A DNA stretch of 38,928 nucleotides from Oligosphaeraceae bacterium (lineage in GTDB: Bacteria > Verrucomicrobiota > Lentisphaeria > Oligosphaerales > Oligosphaeraceae): NCBI GenBank assembly GCA_012799725.1, contig JAAZKR010000303.1:1-38928 (forward strand), in the 5' to 3' direction. Numbering within the stretch: the stretch's first letter is position 1; the number at the start of each line of letters is the position of its first letter. Both the position numbers and the translations under genes were made by a program. Under the pieces are notes generated by a model. That model was not told where the DNA came from, did not search any database, and saw nothing but the letters and a program-made list of their open reading frames with translations. Below, in pieces: positions 1 to 9,068 of this stretch.

Positions 1-28
1 CTAAGACAAGAAAACTGCGCCCTAAAAA

Positions 29-57
29 ATCTGCGCTAATCTGAGTAAATCTGCGGA
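29..57 (+). repeat. Dispersed TCTGCG-type repeat, copy 1
   Basis: Three degenerate 10-nt units (AATCTGCGCT, AATCTGAGTA, AATCTGCGGA) lie side by side downstream of the large minus-strand gene. The same word family recurs around 21.6 kb, 21.7 kb and 34.2 kb. About 6 bases further on, the 15-mer AAAAATCGAAAATGG (64-78) recurs inverted at 34034-34048. Confidence 0.7.
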
Positions 58-165
58 CAAAGTAAAAATCGAAAATGGCCTTTTGGGAAAAACGGTTTTG
101 TTAGCGTGAAATTAAACCAATTATGCCGTTTTTTTATCGCTTATGGGATGACTGTGTTTTCCTTT

Positions 166-3100
166 TTATGGTTCAATTTTCCAGCATGATACGATTCCAT
201 TTCCTTCTGCCGTCAATAATTTTCCCGGCAATGTTTTGACATCGGTAAAGGTGCCATTCATCCGTTTCAGCAAAGTTGCCTCATGCAGGCTATAAAGTCC
301 TAGATTGCCAGCGAGATATACGGTGCCATCCGAACCGATATGAGCAGCATTGATTTCATCTGGAACGGAAATTTTCTGCTGCAGTGTCGGCTTTTCGGAA
401 GCCGCATCCCATTTCAGCAGGGAAATTGAGCGGTCTTCCTGGCAGACGACAGCCAAGCATTCCTGGCCGACATCATTGCGTATGGCAGCTGCCCGAACCG
501 GTGCCAGAGCCACCCAGCTCCAGGTTATGCGCCGTGTTGCCGTATCATAGACTGTCACAAATGTTTGCGTAATAAGTAAAACTGCGTAGCTTTCCGGGCG
601 TTCTATCGTTTCAAAAACGAAAGTTTTAGCTCCCCAGGTGCCAAAATTGATATTCCAGCCTACTGGGAACTTATGTTCGCTTTTGTCAAAGACTTCCGGC
701 CAGAAGATATGGGTGCCGGGATTACGCACGGAAGGTTCCGGGCTGCCCTCGAGGTGGACGAAGCTGTGCGGTCCAATGGCCAACTGCTCGTCTTGCCCAT
801 CGTTATTGAAATCTCCGCCCTTGTTCAGCATTTGCTGCATGCCGTAGCTGCCGCCGGCCAATACGCCGCGCAACTGGCCTTTTGCATCATAGAAGCTAAG
901 CTGCCCATATCGGGTTGCCACCAGCTCGACGGGATTGCGCCAAGTGCCCAAGGCATACGTTGCCGGGAATCCGGCTGCCGGTTGCCGCGTGTTGCTTCGT
1001 CCATACCGCTGATGAAATTTCTGCAAGTCATCATGCACGCTGATTTTTCGAATGATGGCACCATTCTGATTGAAAAAGGTGATGGAGGTGTCAGCTCCAA
1101 CCATGCCGATCGATTCCGACTCCGGATAATCAAGCACCTTAAGCTCGTGCAAGCCAATCGGAGTATGGAACTGAAAAAGTTCCTTGCCGTCATGATCAAG
1201 ATTGACAAAGCTTGTATTATCAAGCGTATAGCGCCTTGGCCACGCCTTGACTACCTCCGTGCTGACTAAAATATTCGGTTTTGTCGCGATGAATTTCAAC
1301 GGGCAGTCCGGCACGTAAATATCGGAACGGTAAAAAGCCAGCTGTTGCGGGACAGGGCTTTTCAGAAAACGGAAAGACTGCGGCGGCTCGAGCAGTGCCT
1401 TCTGATAATATTTTTCAGTCGGATGCGTTTCGCCATAGTTACGCGTAGTCTGACCCGGCATCCATACCGGTTGCAGCTGAATTTCCCGCCAGTTTTGTCC
1501 ATCATTTGAAACCTGCATCGTTTCTGCTAAAGCGCCTTCGATGGCAATGTTGCGGATTTCACAGATGGGGACGACTTCACCCAGATCGAAATTCTGTTTG
1601 TTCTGATAGCCGGTCAGAATGACCTGTGGCCTAGTTAAACCGCTCCAGTGCCAGAGCTTTTCCGGAAGCACTTCTGCCGGCGTGTCTTTTTGCGTGTCTT
1701 TTTGCGTGTCTTCAGCAGCCTCTGCCGTATCAGTCGGCAATGGAATCTGATCCAGATACTGTTGGCAAAGCTGAAATGCACGCTGATTCTGCTCGATGCT
1801 GACTTTTTCCGGCGCGCGCCCCGCTGCAAACCAGATTTTCGCCTGTTCGAAGTCCCAGTAGAGATCGACCGGTTCGAGCGACTGGAAGAGACTTTCTCCT
1901 GCGACCATCAGATTGCTGCATTTTGAGGCGACAAGGCGCTGCCGGTTAATCTCAAGAAATCCTTGGTCGCTGAAGCTAACAGTTGCCAGATTTCTGCCTT
2001 TTTCCGAGATGGCAATCTGCCCATTTTCGAGATCAAGCAGTTGCAGATTACGATTCACCTGGAGCATTGCGCTGGCGCCAAGCTGTTGTCCCGGCTGCAA
2101 AGCCCCATGATAGCTGAAGCGCGAATTCAGCTTGGCAGCCAAATTCTTCCGGAAATCCTCCGTATTGGTTTCCAATGCAAAGCCCTTGCCTGCACAAGTG
2201 ATGCTGAAGCGGAATTTTCCTTGGGAAGAATGCAAGGCATTAACTGTGTTGGGTTCGGTATTGAACATCGGATTCCAAGTGACACCGATATCATACGTAT
2301 CTTCTTCCATCGCTTTTATGCTGTCATGAACCAGATAACAATCCGGGGCGAACGCGTAGACAGCGCGCTTCCAATCCACCCCGTTCCAGGGACTGATATG
2401 GAGCCTTGCGGCCTGTATGCTGCCTTCCGGGATATCCAGGCTCCACTGCAAATCCGCCAGTGCGGAAAAGATGGCGCGCGCATCGTCGGGCTGTCTGCTG
2501 CGATTGACATGCAGCATGTTGCGCTCGAAGGGCACACCGATACTGTTGTTGTAAAGAGCAGTCCAGCCATTATGCAGCCAGGCATTGCGCTGCGTCGTGA
2601 ACTGAACTATTTCTCCCGGATTGGCAATGTAGCGCTTGGTACCGGACAGCGCCAGAAAAGCCCCCTGGTCATCAAGACGGCTGCGGAAAGTCACCATGTC
2701 CACAGGGTCACGGTCGAGGACTTCGGGATTCACCTGAAAGAAGAGCCGGTTGAAGGACTGGGCATTGAGCCGGTCGGCCAGGGAAGTCCGCACAACGCCC
2801 AGGCGCAGGTCTTCCTCCGGCAGGCGTGGCTCGATATTACTCTGATAGATTCCGATTCCGCAGACATAGCGGTCATCGAACATGCTTTGATTGAAAACAT
2901 TGAAGCTGGACTGTTCTGCGTAGTACTTCCAGCTTCCTTCCCTGAAATAAGCTGCCAGCATGGAAAAGATCATCTTGTAATTGAAGCGGTGCCGAAAGAG
3001 CACATTGTCGCGCATATTGGACTCGTTGAAGAACTCTTTCTGGCTCCATTCGCGGGCTTTGCCGGAATTGAAAAATTCATGGCACTGGTATTTGAGGGCG

Positions 3101-4599
3101 AAGCGGAATGCTGACAGGCTGATTTCCTCGAGTCCGCCGCCTCCGGGTTCTCCGGGAATGGAGTCTTGCCGGTTTGTCATGATAAATCCACGCATGGCGC
3201 GGGAAGATTCGTCCCAGGTAAAATCAACCAGTTCTGCCAGTGGCGATGGCAATTCGAGGTTGTTGCGCATATAATCACTGGTTTCGACGAGGCACATCAA
3301 GGGGGCGGTCACATGCCGGGAAGTAATCGACAGCTTCTCATAGGGTTCCGTCCAATACCTAAACCAGGTCAGGTCTGCCCCCGTCTGCAACTCGAGATAA
3401 TTTTGCAGCAGCAGTTTTTCGGTTTGTGCTTTTTCTTCCGGGGTATGCAAATCGGTCATCACCACTTGGCGCCAAGTTTTGTAGAGCCATTCCATGATAT
3501 AATGATGGGTGTAGGCCATATCCTCGAGCACTGGCTTATAGAGTTCCCTGGCCAGGTTGCGGTAGAAAGGATCACGGGTCCAGTAGTAGGCTATCGCATT
3601 ATGATACCAGCGACGAATCGTATGATAGCCGGCCTCCTTCTGCGGGAATGGGCCGTCAGGAAATTGTTTCCAGAGTTCAATATCGGCCTGCACCCGGTCA
3701 CGGCACTCGCCATCCAGCTTGATTTCATGCAGGAAGGGCAGTTCTGGCTCCAGCAGTTCGAGGAATTTGTCGACAGCCATGCGGATGCCTTCCGCTGAGG
3801 AGCTGCCGATAATGATATGGTTGCGTCCATTGTTCAGTACATTGACTGCTGTACGCACCTCATAGCCGAGAGGACCGGGGTAGTAAGCATCCGAAGCAGC
3901 CAGCATGCGCGTATAAGCCGGCCAGATCGCACGGTTGCTGTCCAGGTTGCCGATAATAATCAGATGACGCTCCGCAAATTCCGGAAGGATTTCGGGGCCG
4001 TCATTGCGGCAAGCCTGTTCGTCTGTGACAATGTTGGCTTGTGAAGGAAGCCGGCTCTGAATTTGGGCAGCCAGCGCGGCATAATCCGCGCCTTCTGCCT
4101 GCTGTCTCGGAATGATAATCGTGCAGGGTTCCCGCAGCGAAGTGACTCCGGAGAATTCTTTTTTCCGTTGCAGGTTCAGCTCGCGGAGTTTGACTGGCTC
4201 CAGTTTGACAGAATGAATGTGGGTGACTGCGTCCTGCTTATTGGGCAATGCTGAAATCGTCAAATTGACTTGCAGTTTTCTGGCATTTCGGACATTGTAA
4301 AATGCGTACACGGTTTGCTTTTCACCAATGCGTGGATAAGCGACCTTCTTCCAATAGCGGGTCGGGATTTCCGGCGCTTGTATCAACAGCGTGACTGCGA
4401 CATTTGATTCTATCTCCGCTGAAAACAAAATATCCTGATTTTCCTCGACCGGAAACTGACTGCTGAAAGTACCGCAGCCCCGGATGTTTTGCAGTTGCTC
4501 ATCCGCTTGGGCGTCTCCGCGAACCTTCGTCCAAGTCTGAGCCTGTACGTTAAGCGAAATAAGCAAAAAGAGAATGCCTGCTTTGTAGAGTGTTTTCAT
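166..4599 (-). CDS. Large secreted protein, putative polysaccharide lyase/hydrolase (paralogue A)
   Basis: This is a secreted protein of about 1,477 residues with no family I can name with certainty. A Sec signal peptide (MKTLYKAGILFLLISLNVQA) is followed by a beta-rich, CBM-like stretch (about 25-140). Next comes an alpha/beta domain (about 155-300) resembling the accessory domain in front of some glycoside hydrolases. A helical Trp/Tyr/His-rich region (about 310-620) and a beta-sandwich-like region (about 640-950) together suggest the toroid-plus-sandwich fold of heparinase or chondroitinase lyases. A low-complexity linker with DTQKDTQKDTP follows. The C-terminus has a discoidin-like segment (VSNDGQNW, about 1030) and a propeller-like part with a calcium-type loop (DFNNDGQDE, about 1265). 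Three overlapping starts exist (TTG 4605, ATG 4602, ATG 4599); 4599 has AGGAG at the best spacing. It lies 21 bases downstream of its paralogue and is probably co-transcribed with it. The enzyme class is inference. Confidence 0.8.
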   Translation of the reverse strand: MKTLYKAGILFLLISLNVQAQTWTKVRGDAQADEQLQNIRGCGTFSSQFPVEENQDILFSAEIESNVAVTLLIQAPEIPTRYWKKVAYPRIGEKQTVYAFYNVRNARKLQVNLTISALPNKQDAVTHIHSVKLEPVKLRELNLQRKKEFSGVTSLREPCTIIIPRQQAEGADYAALAAQIQSRLPSQANIVTDEQACRNDGPEILPEFAERHLIIIGNLDSNRAIWPAYTRMLAASDAYYPGPLGYEVRTAVNVLNNGRNHIIIGSSSAEGIRMAVDKFLELLEPELPFLHEIKLDGECRDRVQADIELWKQFPDGPFPQKEAGYHTIRRWYHNAIAYYWTRDPFYRNLARELYKPVLEDMAYTHHYIMEWLYKTWRQVVMTDLHTPEEKAQTEKLLLQNYLELQTGADLTWFRYWTEPYEKLSITSRHVTAPLMCLVETSDYMRNNLELPSPLAELVDFTWDESSRAMRGFIMTNRQDSIPGEPGGGGLEEISLSAFRFALKYQCHEFFNSGKAREWSQKEFFNESNMRDNVLFRHRFNYKMIFSMLAAYFREGSWKYYAEQSSFNVFNQSMFDDRYVCGIGIYQSNIEPRLPEEDLRLGVVRTSLADRLNAQSFNRLFFQVNPEVLDRDPVDMVTFRSRLDDQGAFLALSGTKRYIANPGEIVQFTTQRNAWLHNGWTALYNNSIGVPFERNMLHVNRSRQPDDARAIFSALADLQWSLDIPEGSIQAARLHISPWNGVDWKRAVYAFAPDCYLVHDSIKAMEEDTYDIGVTWNPMFNTEPNTVNALHSSQGKFRFSITCAGKGFALETNTEDFRKNLAAKLNSRFSYHGALQPGQQLGASAMLQVNRNLQLLDLENGQIAISEKGRNLATVSFSDQGFLEINRQRLVASKCSNLMVAGESLFQSLEPVDLYWDFEQAKIWFAAGRAPEKVSIEQNQRAFQLCQQYLDQIPLPTDTAEAAEDTQKDTQKDTPAEVLPEKLWHWSGLTRPQVILTGYQNKQNFDLGEVVPICEIRNIAIEGALAETMQVSNDGQNWREIQLQPVWMPGQTTRNYGETHPTEKYYQKALLEPPQSFRFLKSPVPQQLAFYRSDIYVPDCPLKFIATKPNILVSTEVVKAWPRRYTLDNTSFVNLDHDGKELFQFHTPIGLHELKVLDYPESESIGMVGADTSITFFNQNGAIIRKISVHDDLQKFHQRYGRSNTRQPAAGFPATYALGTWRNPVELVATRYGQLSFYDAKGQLRGVLAGGSYGMQQMLNKGGDFNNDGQDEQLAIGPHSFVHLEGSPEPSVRNPGTHIFWPEVFDKSEHKFPVGWNINFGTWGAKTFVFETIERPESYAVLLITQTFVTVYDTATRRITWSWVALAPVRAAAIRNDVGQECLAVVCQEDRSISLLKWDAASEKPTLQQKISVPDEINAAHIGSDGTVYLAGNLGLYSLHEATLLKRMNGTFTDVKTLPGKLLTAEGNGIVSCWKIEP
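1680..1712 (-). repeat. In-frame 12-bp tandem repeat in the linker
   Basis: A 12-base unit (GCGTGTCTTTTT on the plus strand) is repeated about 2.7 times inside the large secreted protein gene and encodes the DTQK repeats of the interdomain linker. The unit is a multiple of three, so gain or loss keeps the reading frame. The paralogue's linker has an unrelated sequence. Confidence 0.8.
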
Positions 4600-4620
4600 C
4601 ATCAAACTCCTGCTTTCCTC

Positions 4621-7600
4621 TTATCGTTTCCAGCGGCATACTTCGCCCTTGCTGTCGGCGGTGATCAAATCGCGCTCCAAGCTTTTGACATCAGTGAAAT
4701 TGCCGGGTAGCCGTCTTATCACTTGCTGCCCGGACACTTCGTAGAGTCCTTGTTTGCCGGCGATAAAAACCTCACCCTGCGCCGTGACATGAATGGCATT
4801 GCATTCATCTTGCCAGCTGGTGCGCAGCACAGTCACCGGCTGAGCGGCATCCTTCTGCCAGTCCGTGACCGTGATCGTATTATCGTCACCACAGACTGCC
4901 GCACGCCAATGATCCGCCCCTAGGGCAGCGACATCCGCGCCCGCTACCGGCGCCAATGCTTTCCAGGTGTAAACATATTTTTTATTGCGTCCGTCATAGA
5001 CCAGCATAAACGTACGCGTATAAGCCAGGATGTATTTATCCGCCCCCATATCGAGTTGCTTGAAGCAGAACACCTTCGCCCCCCAAGTGCCAAAGGTGTC
5101 ATTCCAGGAAACGGGGAAGCCGATACGGTTGAACGAATAGACTTCCGGCCAGAAAGTATTTGACCCTGGTGCGCGGACAGACGGCGTATCGGAACCGTCA
5201 AGATGCACCAGATACTGACAGGACAGGCTGATCTGTTCTTCGATGCCATCACCATTGAAGTCAACGCCCTGGTCAAGGGTATAGGGCTGGCTGTAGATGG
5301 CTGCATGCAACATGCCAATCAGAGAACCATTTTCGGCAAAGAAGTTAACTTGTCCATAGCGAGGTGCCACCAGCTGAACAGGGTTGCGCCAAGCCCCCAG
5401 CGAATATGTCGCTGCAAAACCACCTGCCGGATGCCGGATGCCGGGGCGTCCATGCTGCGCATGAAAATCCTTCAAAGACTGGTAGACATCAATATGCAGC
5501 AACGGTTTTCCCTGCTGATCATAAAATTCCAGCTGACCTTCCGCAGTCACCAAGCCAAGGCTGTCCTTCGCCGGATAGTTAAGAAACTTGACCTCATGCA
5601 ATGCCTTCTTGCTTTCATAAAGGAATTTTTCCTCACCGTCATGTTTGAGGATGGCGATGCGATTGTCCTCACTCTGATATCTTCTTGGCCAGGCTTTGAT
5701 CACTTCATTAGCCAACAGCAAATTAGGCTGCGTATTAAGAATTTTCACTGGCCGCCAGGGTGCCAGCTGATCATTGCGGTAGAACTGAATGCATTCCTCT
5801 TTGGCAAAGCGGACGTAACGGGTCTGCACCGGTTCGAGTAAATCCGCCTGCTGAAACCACTTTTCCTGCGGGTGCGTTTCACCGTAATTACGGCAAAGCG
5901 GACCGGAATACCAGCGTCCTTCGAGTGGGACTTTGCGCCAAGCTACACGGTCTTCGGACACTTCCATGAAAGCGGGCAGTTCCTGCTGCACAAAAATACT
6001 GCGCACGGAAGAAAGCTGCATCGTCTCACCAAGATCATATTCCTGCCGCCCGGCGTATCCGAAAAAGACCGGTACCGGCGCGGCAAATTTATTCCAGCTC
6101 CAGAGTTTCTCATAAGCCGATGTTGTGGAAGATTCCTCCCCTGCCCCTGCCTCCGGGAGAGCAGCTGTTGTCTGCGCCGGAATATTCAACCCGTCAAGGT
6201 ACGCACAGCATATATTCTGCACACGCTGGTTCTCGCTGTCGCTGACCTTATGTTGAACATCCCCATTCGAGAAAGTAGTTGCGCTATTAAAATCCCAGAG
6301 AAAATTCGCCTGATCCGGGAGAGAAGCGACAACTATCCCGCCGATCTCGAGTTCAGGCTGATTGCAGCAAACCAGCCGCTGACGACTGATCTCGATGACC
6401 CCGTCAGCAAAGAAATGGATTTCGGAGATGACTTTGCCCTGCTCAGAAATCAAAAAGCGGCTTCCACCTGCGTGATGGAGTGCCCGTTGCGAATCCATCT
6501 GCAGCAATGCCCCCGCCGCCAGCTTCTCACCTTGCTTTAACGGCCCATGAAAAGCAAAGCGCGAATTGAGTTTAGGCGCCAGTTTGTCCAGATAGTTGCG
6601 GGTATTGCTTTCGAGGCGGAAACGCTCCCCCGCGCAAGTAATCGAAAAGGTATGCTCGCCATGTTTGGCCAGCAATGTGTTTTCTGTATTCATCTGCGGA
6701 GTTGCCACCGGGCGCCAGGTGACGCCAATGTCGTAGTCGCCTTCCTGCAAGGCGATCACCGCATCATGCACCAGATAACTTTCCGGATCGAGTTGATACA
6801 ATTGACGCTTCCACTCGACTCCATTGTATGGAGTTATCCGCAACGAGGCCGCCTGCACTTTTTTCAGATCGAGTTTCCAGTCAAGCACAGACATCGGTGC
6901 ATGATCCTGAAGCGCGTCCACACCCTGCCCGGCATGGTTGACATACAGCATATTGCATTCAAAGGGAAGGCCAGTATCCCGATTATACAACCCCGTCCAG
7001 TAATTGTGAAGCCAGGCAATGCCACCAGCGGAAAACTGGGTGATTTCACCGGCCCGGGCCAAATATTTGTCATATCCGGACACTGCCAGAACCGGGCGCT
7101 GCTTCTGGCTGCCACCGGTTAAAATCAGCATCGCCACCGCGTCTCGTCCAGCATTGCGCGGATCCTTGCTGACGGTCTGCTGCCAGAACCGATTTCTGTT
7201 CCGTTCAAGATCGGAGACCTTGCGCAGCAAAAGCCGGTTGTAGTCTTCCGGCATTACAGCGCTGATGCCATTATGAAAATAACCAATGCCGCAGGTATAG
7301 CGATCCGCAAACATCCCCTGCTGGAAAATGTCATAATCGGAGGTGTTATAGTAATACTTCAGCTGGGCATCGCGATAATAACTGCTGAGAATGGAAACGA
7401 TCAAGTGAAAATTAAAGCGGGAGCGGAACAGCACACTGTTGCGGACATTGGACTGATCCAGAAATTCAATATGGGCCCAGTTTCTGGCCATGCCGGACTG
7501 GAAGAAGTCATGTCGGTCATAACGCAACGCAAACCGGTAAAAGGAGAGGATCTGCTCTTCCAGGCCTTGCCCATCGCCTCCGCCGCCATCTTGTTCTTGG

Positions 7601-9027
7601 CGGCTCATGGCAATCCCGTATAATGCTCGGGACATTTCCTCGAAGGTAAAATCCACCAGTTCAAGCAACGGTCCGTCCAGTTCCAGATTATTGCGCAGAT
7701 AATTGCTCAATTCCAGCTGGCACATCCATGGGGATGTGTTGTGGCGCGAGGCCTGCATAACCTGATCATAAGGCGGCGTCATGAATTGCATCCAGTAAAG
7801 ATCGGCGCCTTTCTGGAATTCCAGGTAATTCTGGAAGATCAGCAATTCGGCCTGTGCCTTTTCGGCGTCGCTATACAAATCAGTCATGGCCACCATGCGC
7901 CAGGTCAGGATCAGCCATTCCATGATGTAATGGTGCGTATAAGCCATATCTTTCAACACCGGCTGAAAAAGTTCCCTGGCCATCGTTTTGTAAAAGGCGT
8001 CCCCCGTCCAATAATACAACATGGCATTGTGATACCATCGCCGGATCGTATGATAGCCGGGTTCTTCCTGCGGGAAGGGACCGTCCGGGAATCCTTTCCA
8101 TAACTTGATATCCGCTTCAACCCGGTTGCGGCAGGCGCCATCCAGCCGTATTTCCAGAAGATAGGGCAATTCCTCGACTGCCAGTTCGAGGAAACGCTGC
8201 ACACCGGCTTCGAGTCCCTGCAAGCGCGTACTGCCAATGATAATATGATTGCCGCCCTGATCGAGCACATTGACTGCCGTGCGTACTTCGTAACCCGCCG
8301 CTCCCGGATAATAATTGTCCGAGGCTGCCAGACTGCGGACATAAGCCGGCCAAATGGCACGGTTGCTGTCCAGATTACCTAGAATAATCAGATGACGTGC
8401 AGCAAATTCCGGACGAATGGCCGGCGCATCCTCGAGGCAGACCTCCTGATCCCGAACAATGCGCGGACGTCCGGAAAATTTCGCTTGGATCAATTCTGCC
8501 AGGCGCCGGTGATCCTGCGCCTCGGTATCCTCTGCGGGGATCACGATCAAGGTTTCAGCATCTATGCGGGTAGTTGCGGAAAAAGTTTTTTTGCGTTGCA
8601 ATGGCGTTTTGCTGAAATCGACTTTTTCCAAGCGGACTTCTTGCAGTTTTGTCAGGCCGGGGTTTGCGTATGAGCTTGGAACCGTACGGACTTCGACAGT
8701 CAGGCCGCTGGCGTTCCGGGAATTGTACAACCCCAGGACTTTCTGCTGCTCGCCAATCCGGTTATAGGCTATCTTCTTCCAATAAGGTGCCGATATCTCC
8801 GGTGCCCGGATCAGAAAATTCACCGGGCAGTCGCCTTCCACTACTGCGCTGAACAGATAATCCTGACCAGGCTCCACCGGAAAAGTCCGAGTATAGGTCG
8901 CTGCTCCATGAATTTCACCAAGCTCTGAAACGGACTCTCCCCCGGCACGCTGCCAATTGGCCCAAACCGGATGACTGAAAGCAATCATCCATATCAGAGG
9001 CAACAGATAATCTCTCATCGCCAACAT
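4621..9027 (-). CDS. Large secreted protein, putative polysaccharide lyase/hydrolase (paralogue B)
   Basis: This protein of about 1,468 residues is a full-length paralogue of its downstream neighbour. The two align end to end by eye, with long near-identical runs such as GYHTIRRWYHNA and MAYTHHYIMEWL, and a shared C-terminal FTDVKSLE-type ending. I chose the ATG at 9027 over the longest reading (9126). It has AAGGA 8 bases upstream and gives a signal peptide (MLAMRDYLLPLIWMIAFSHPVWA). The longer form would overlap the upstream gene and bury that signal. Domain order matches paralogue A: a beta-rich N-terminus, an alpha/beta accessory domain, a helical Trp/Tyr-rich region, a beta-sandwich-like region, a linker, a discoidin-like segment (VSEDRVAW) and a propeller-like end with a calcium-type loop (DFNGDGIEE). 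The shared, strictly kept HTIRRWYHN segment could hold active-site residues. The function is inferred, not recognised. Confidence 0.8.
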   Translation of the reverse strand: MLAMRDYLLPLIWMIAFSHPVWANWQRAGGESVSELGEIHGAATYTRTFPVEPGQDYLFSAVVEGDCPVNFLIRAPEISAPYWKKIAYNRIGEQQKVLGLYNSRNASGLTVEVRTVPSSYANPGLTKLQEVRLEKVDFSKTPLQRKKTFSATTRIDAETLIVIPAEDTEAQDHRRLAELIQAKFSGRPRIVRDQEVCLEDAPAIRPEFAARHLIILGNLDSNRAIWPAYVRSLAASDNYYPGAAGYEVRTAVNVLDQGGNHIIIGSTRLQGLEAGVQRFLELAVEELPYLLEIRLDGACRNRVEADIKLWKGFPDGPFPQEEPGYHTIRRWYHNAMLYYWTGDAFYKTMARELFQPVLKDMAYTHHYIMEWLILTWRMVAMTDLYSDAEKAQAELLIFQNYLEFQKGADLYWMQFMTPPYDQVMQASRHNTSPWMCQLELSNYLRNNLELDGPLLELVDFTFEEMSRALYGIAMSRQEQDGGGGDGQGLEEQILSFYRFALRYDRHDFFQSGMARNWAHIEFLDQSNVRNSVLFRSRFNFHLIVSILSSYYRDAQLKYYYNTSDYDIFQQGMFADRYTCGIGYFHNGISAVMPEDYNRLLLRKVSDLERNRNRFWQQTVSKDPRNAGRDAVAMLILTGGSQKQRPVLAVSGYDKYLARAGEITQFSAGGIAWLHNYWTGLYNRDTGLPFECNMLYVNHAGQGVDALQDHAPMSVLDWKLDLKKVQAASLRITPYNGVEWKRQLYQLDPESYLVHDAVIALQEGDYDIGVTWRPVATPQMNTENTLLAKHGEHTFSITCAGERFRLESNTRNYLDKLAPKLNSRFAFHGPLKQGEKLAAGALLQMDSQRALHHAGGSRFLISEQGKVISEIHFFADGVIEISRQRLVCCNQPELEIGGIVVASLPDQANFLWDFNSATTFSNGDVQHKVSDSENQRVQNICCAYLDGLNIPAQTTAALPEAGAGEESSTTSAYEKLWSWNKFAAPVPVFFGYAGRQEYDLGETMQLSSVRSIFVQQELPAFMEVSEDRVAWRKVPLEGRWYSGPLCRNYGETHPQEKWFQQADLLEPVQTRYVRFAKEECIQFYRNDQLAPWRPVKILNTQPNLLLANEVIKAWPRRYQSEDNRIAILKHDGEEKFLYESKKALHEVKFLNYPAKDSLGLVTAEGQLEFYDQQGKPLLHIDVYQSLKDFHAQHGRPGIRHPAGGFAATYSLGAWRNPVQLVAPRYGQVNFFAENGSLIGMLHAAIYSQPYTLDQGVDFNGDGIEEQISLSCQYLVHLDGSDTPSVRAPGSNTFWPEVYSFNRIGFPVSWNDTFGTWGAKVFCFKQLDMGADKYILAYTRTFMLVYDGRNKKYVYTWKALAPVAGADVAALGADHWRAAVCGDDNTITVTDWQKDAAQPVTVLRTSWQDECNAIHVTAQGEVFIAGKQGLYEVSGQQVIRRLPGNFTDVKSLERDLITADSKGEVCRWKR

Positions 9028-9068
9028 CAGTCTTTTCCTTGGATTTATGACAGTGAACTTGGGAGTCG

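Noticed and set aside
1963-3114. 383-codon plus-strand frame opposite the first large secreted gene
   Set aside because: It is a long antisense shadow. The minus-strand frame has a signal peptide, a ribosome-binding site and clear similarity to its paralogue, while this one has none of these.
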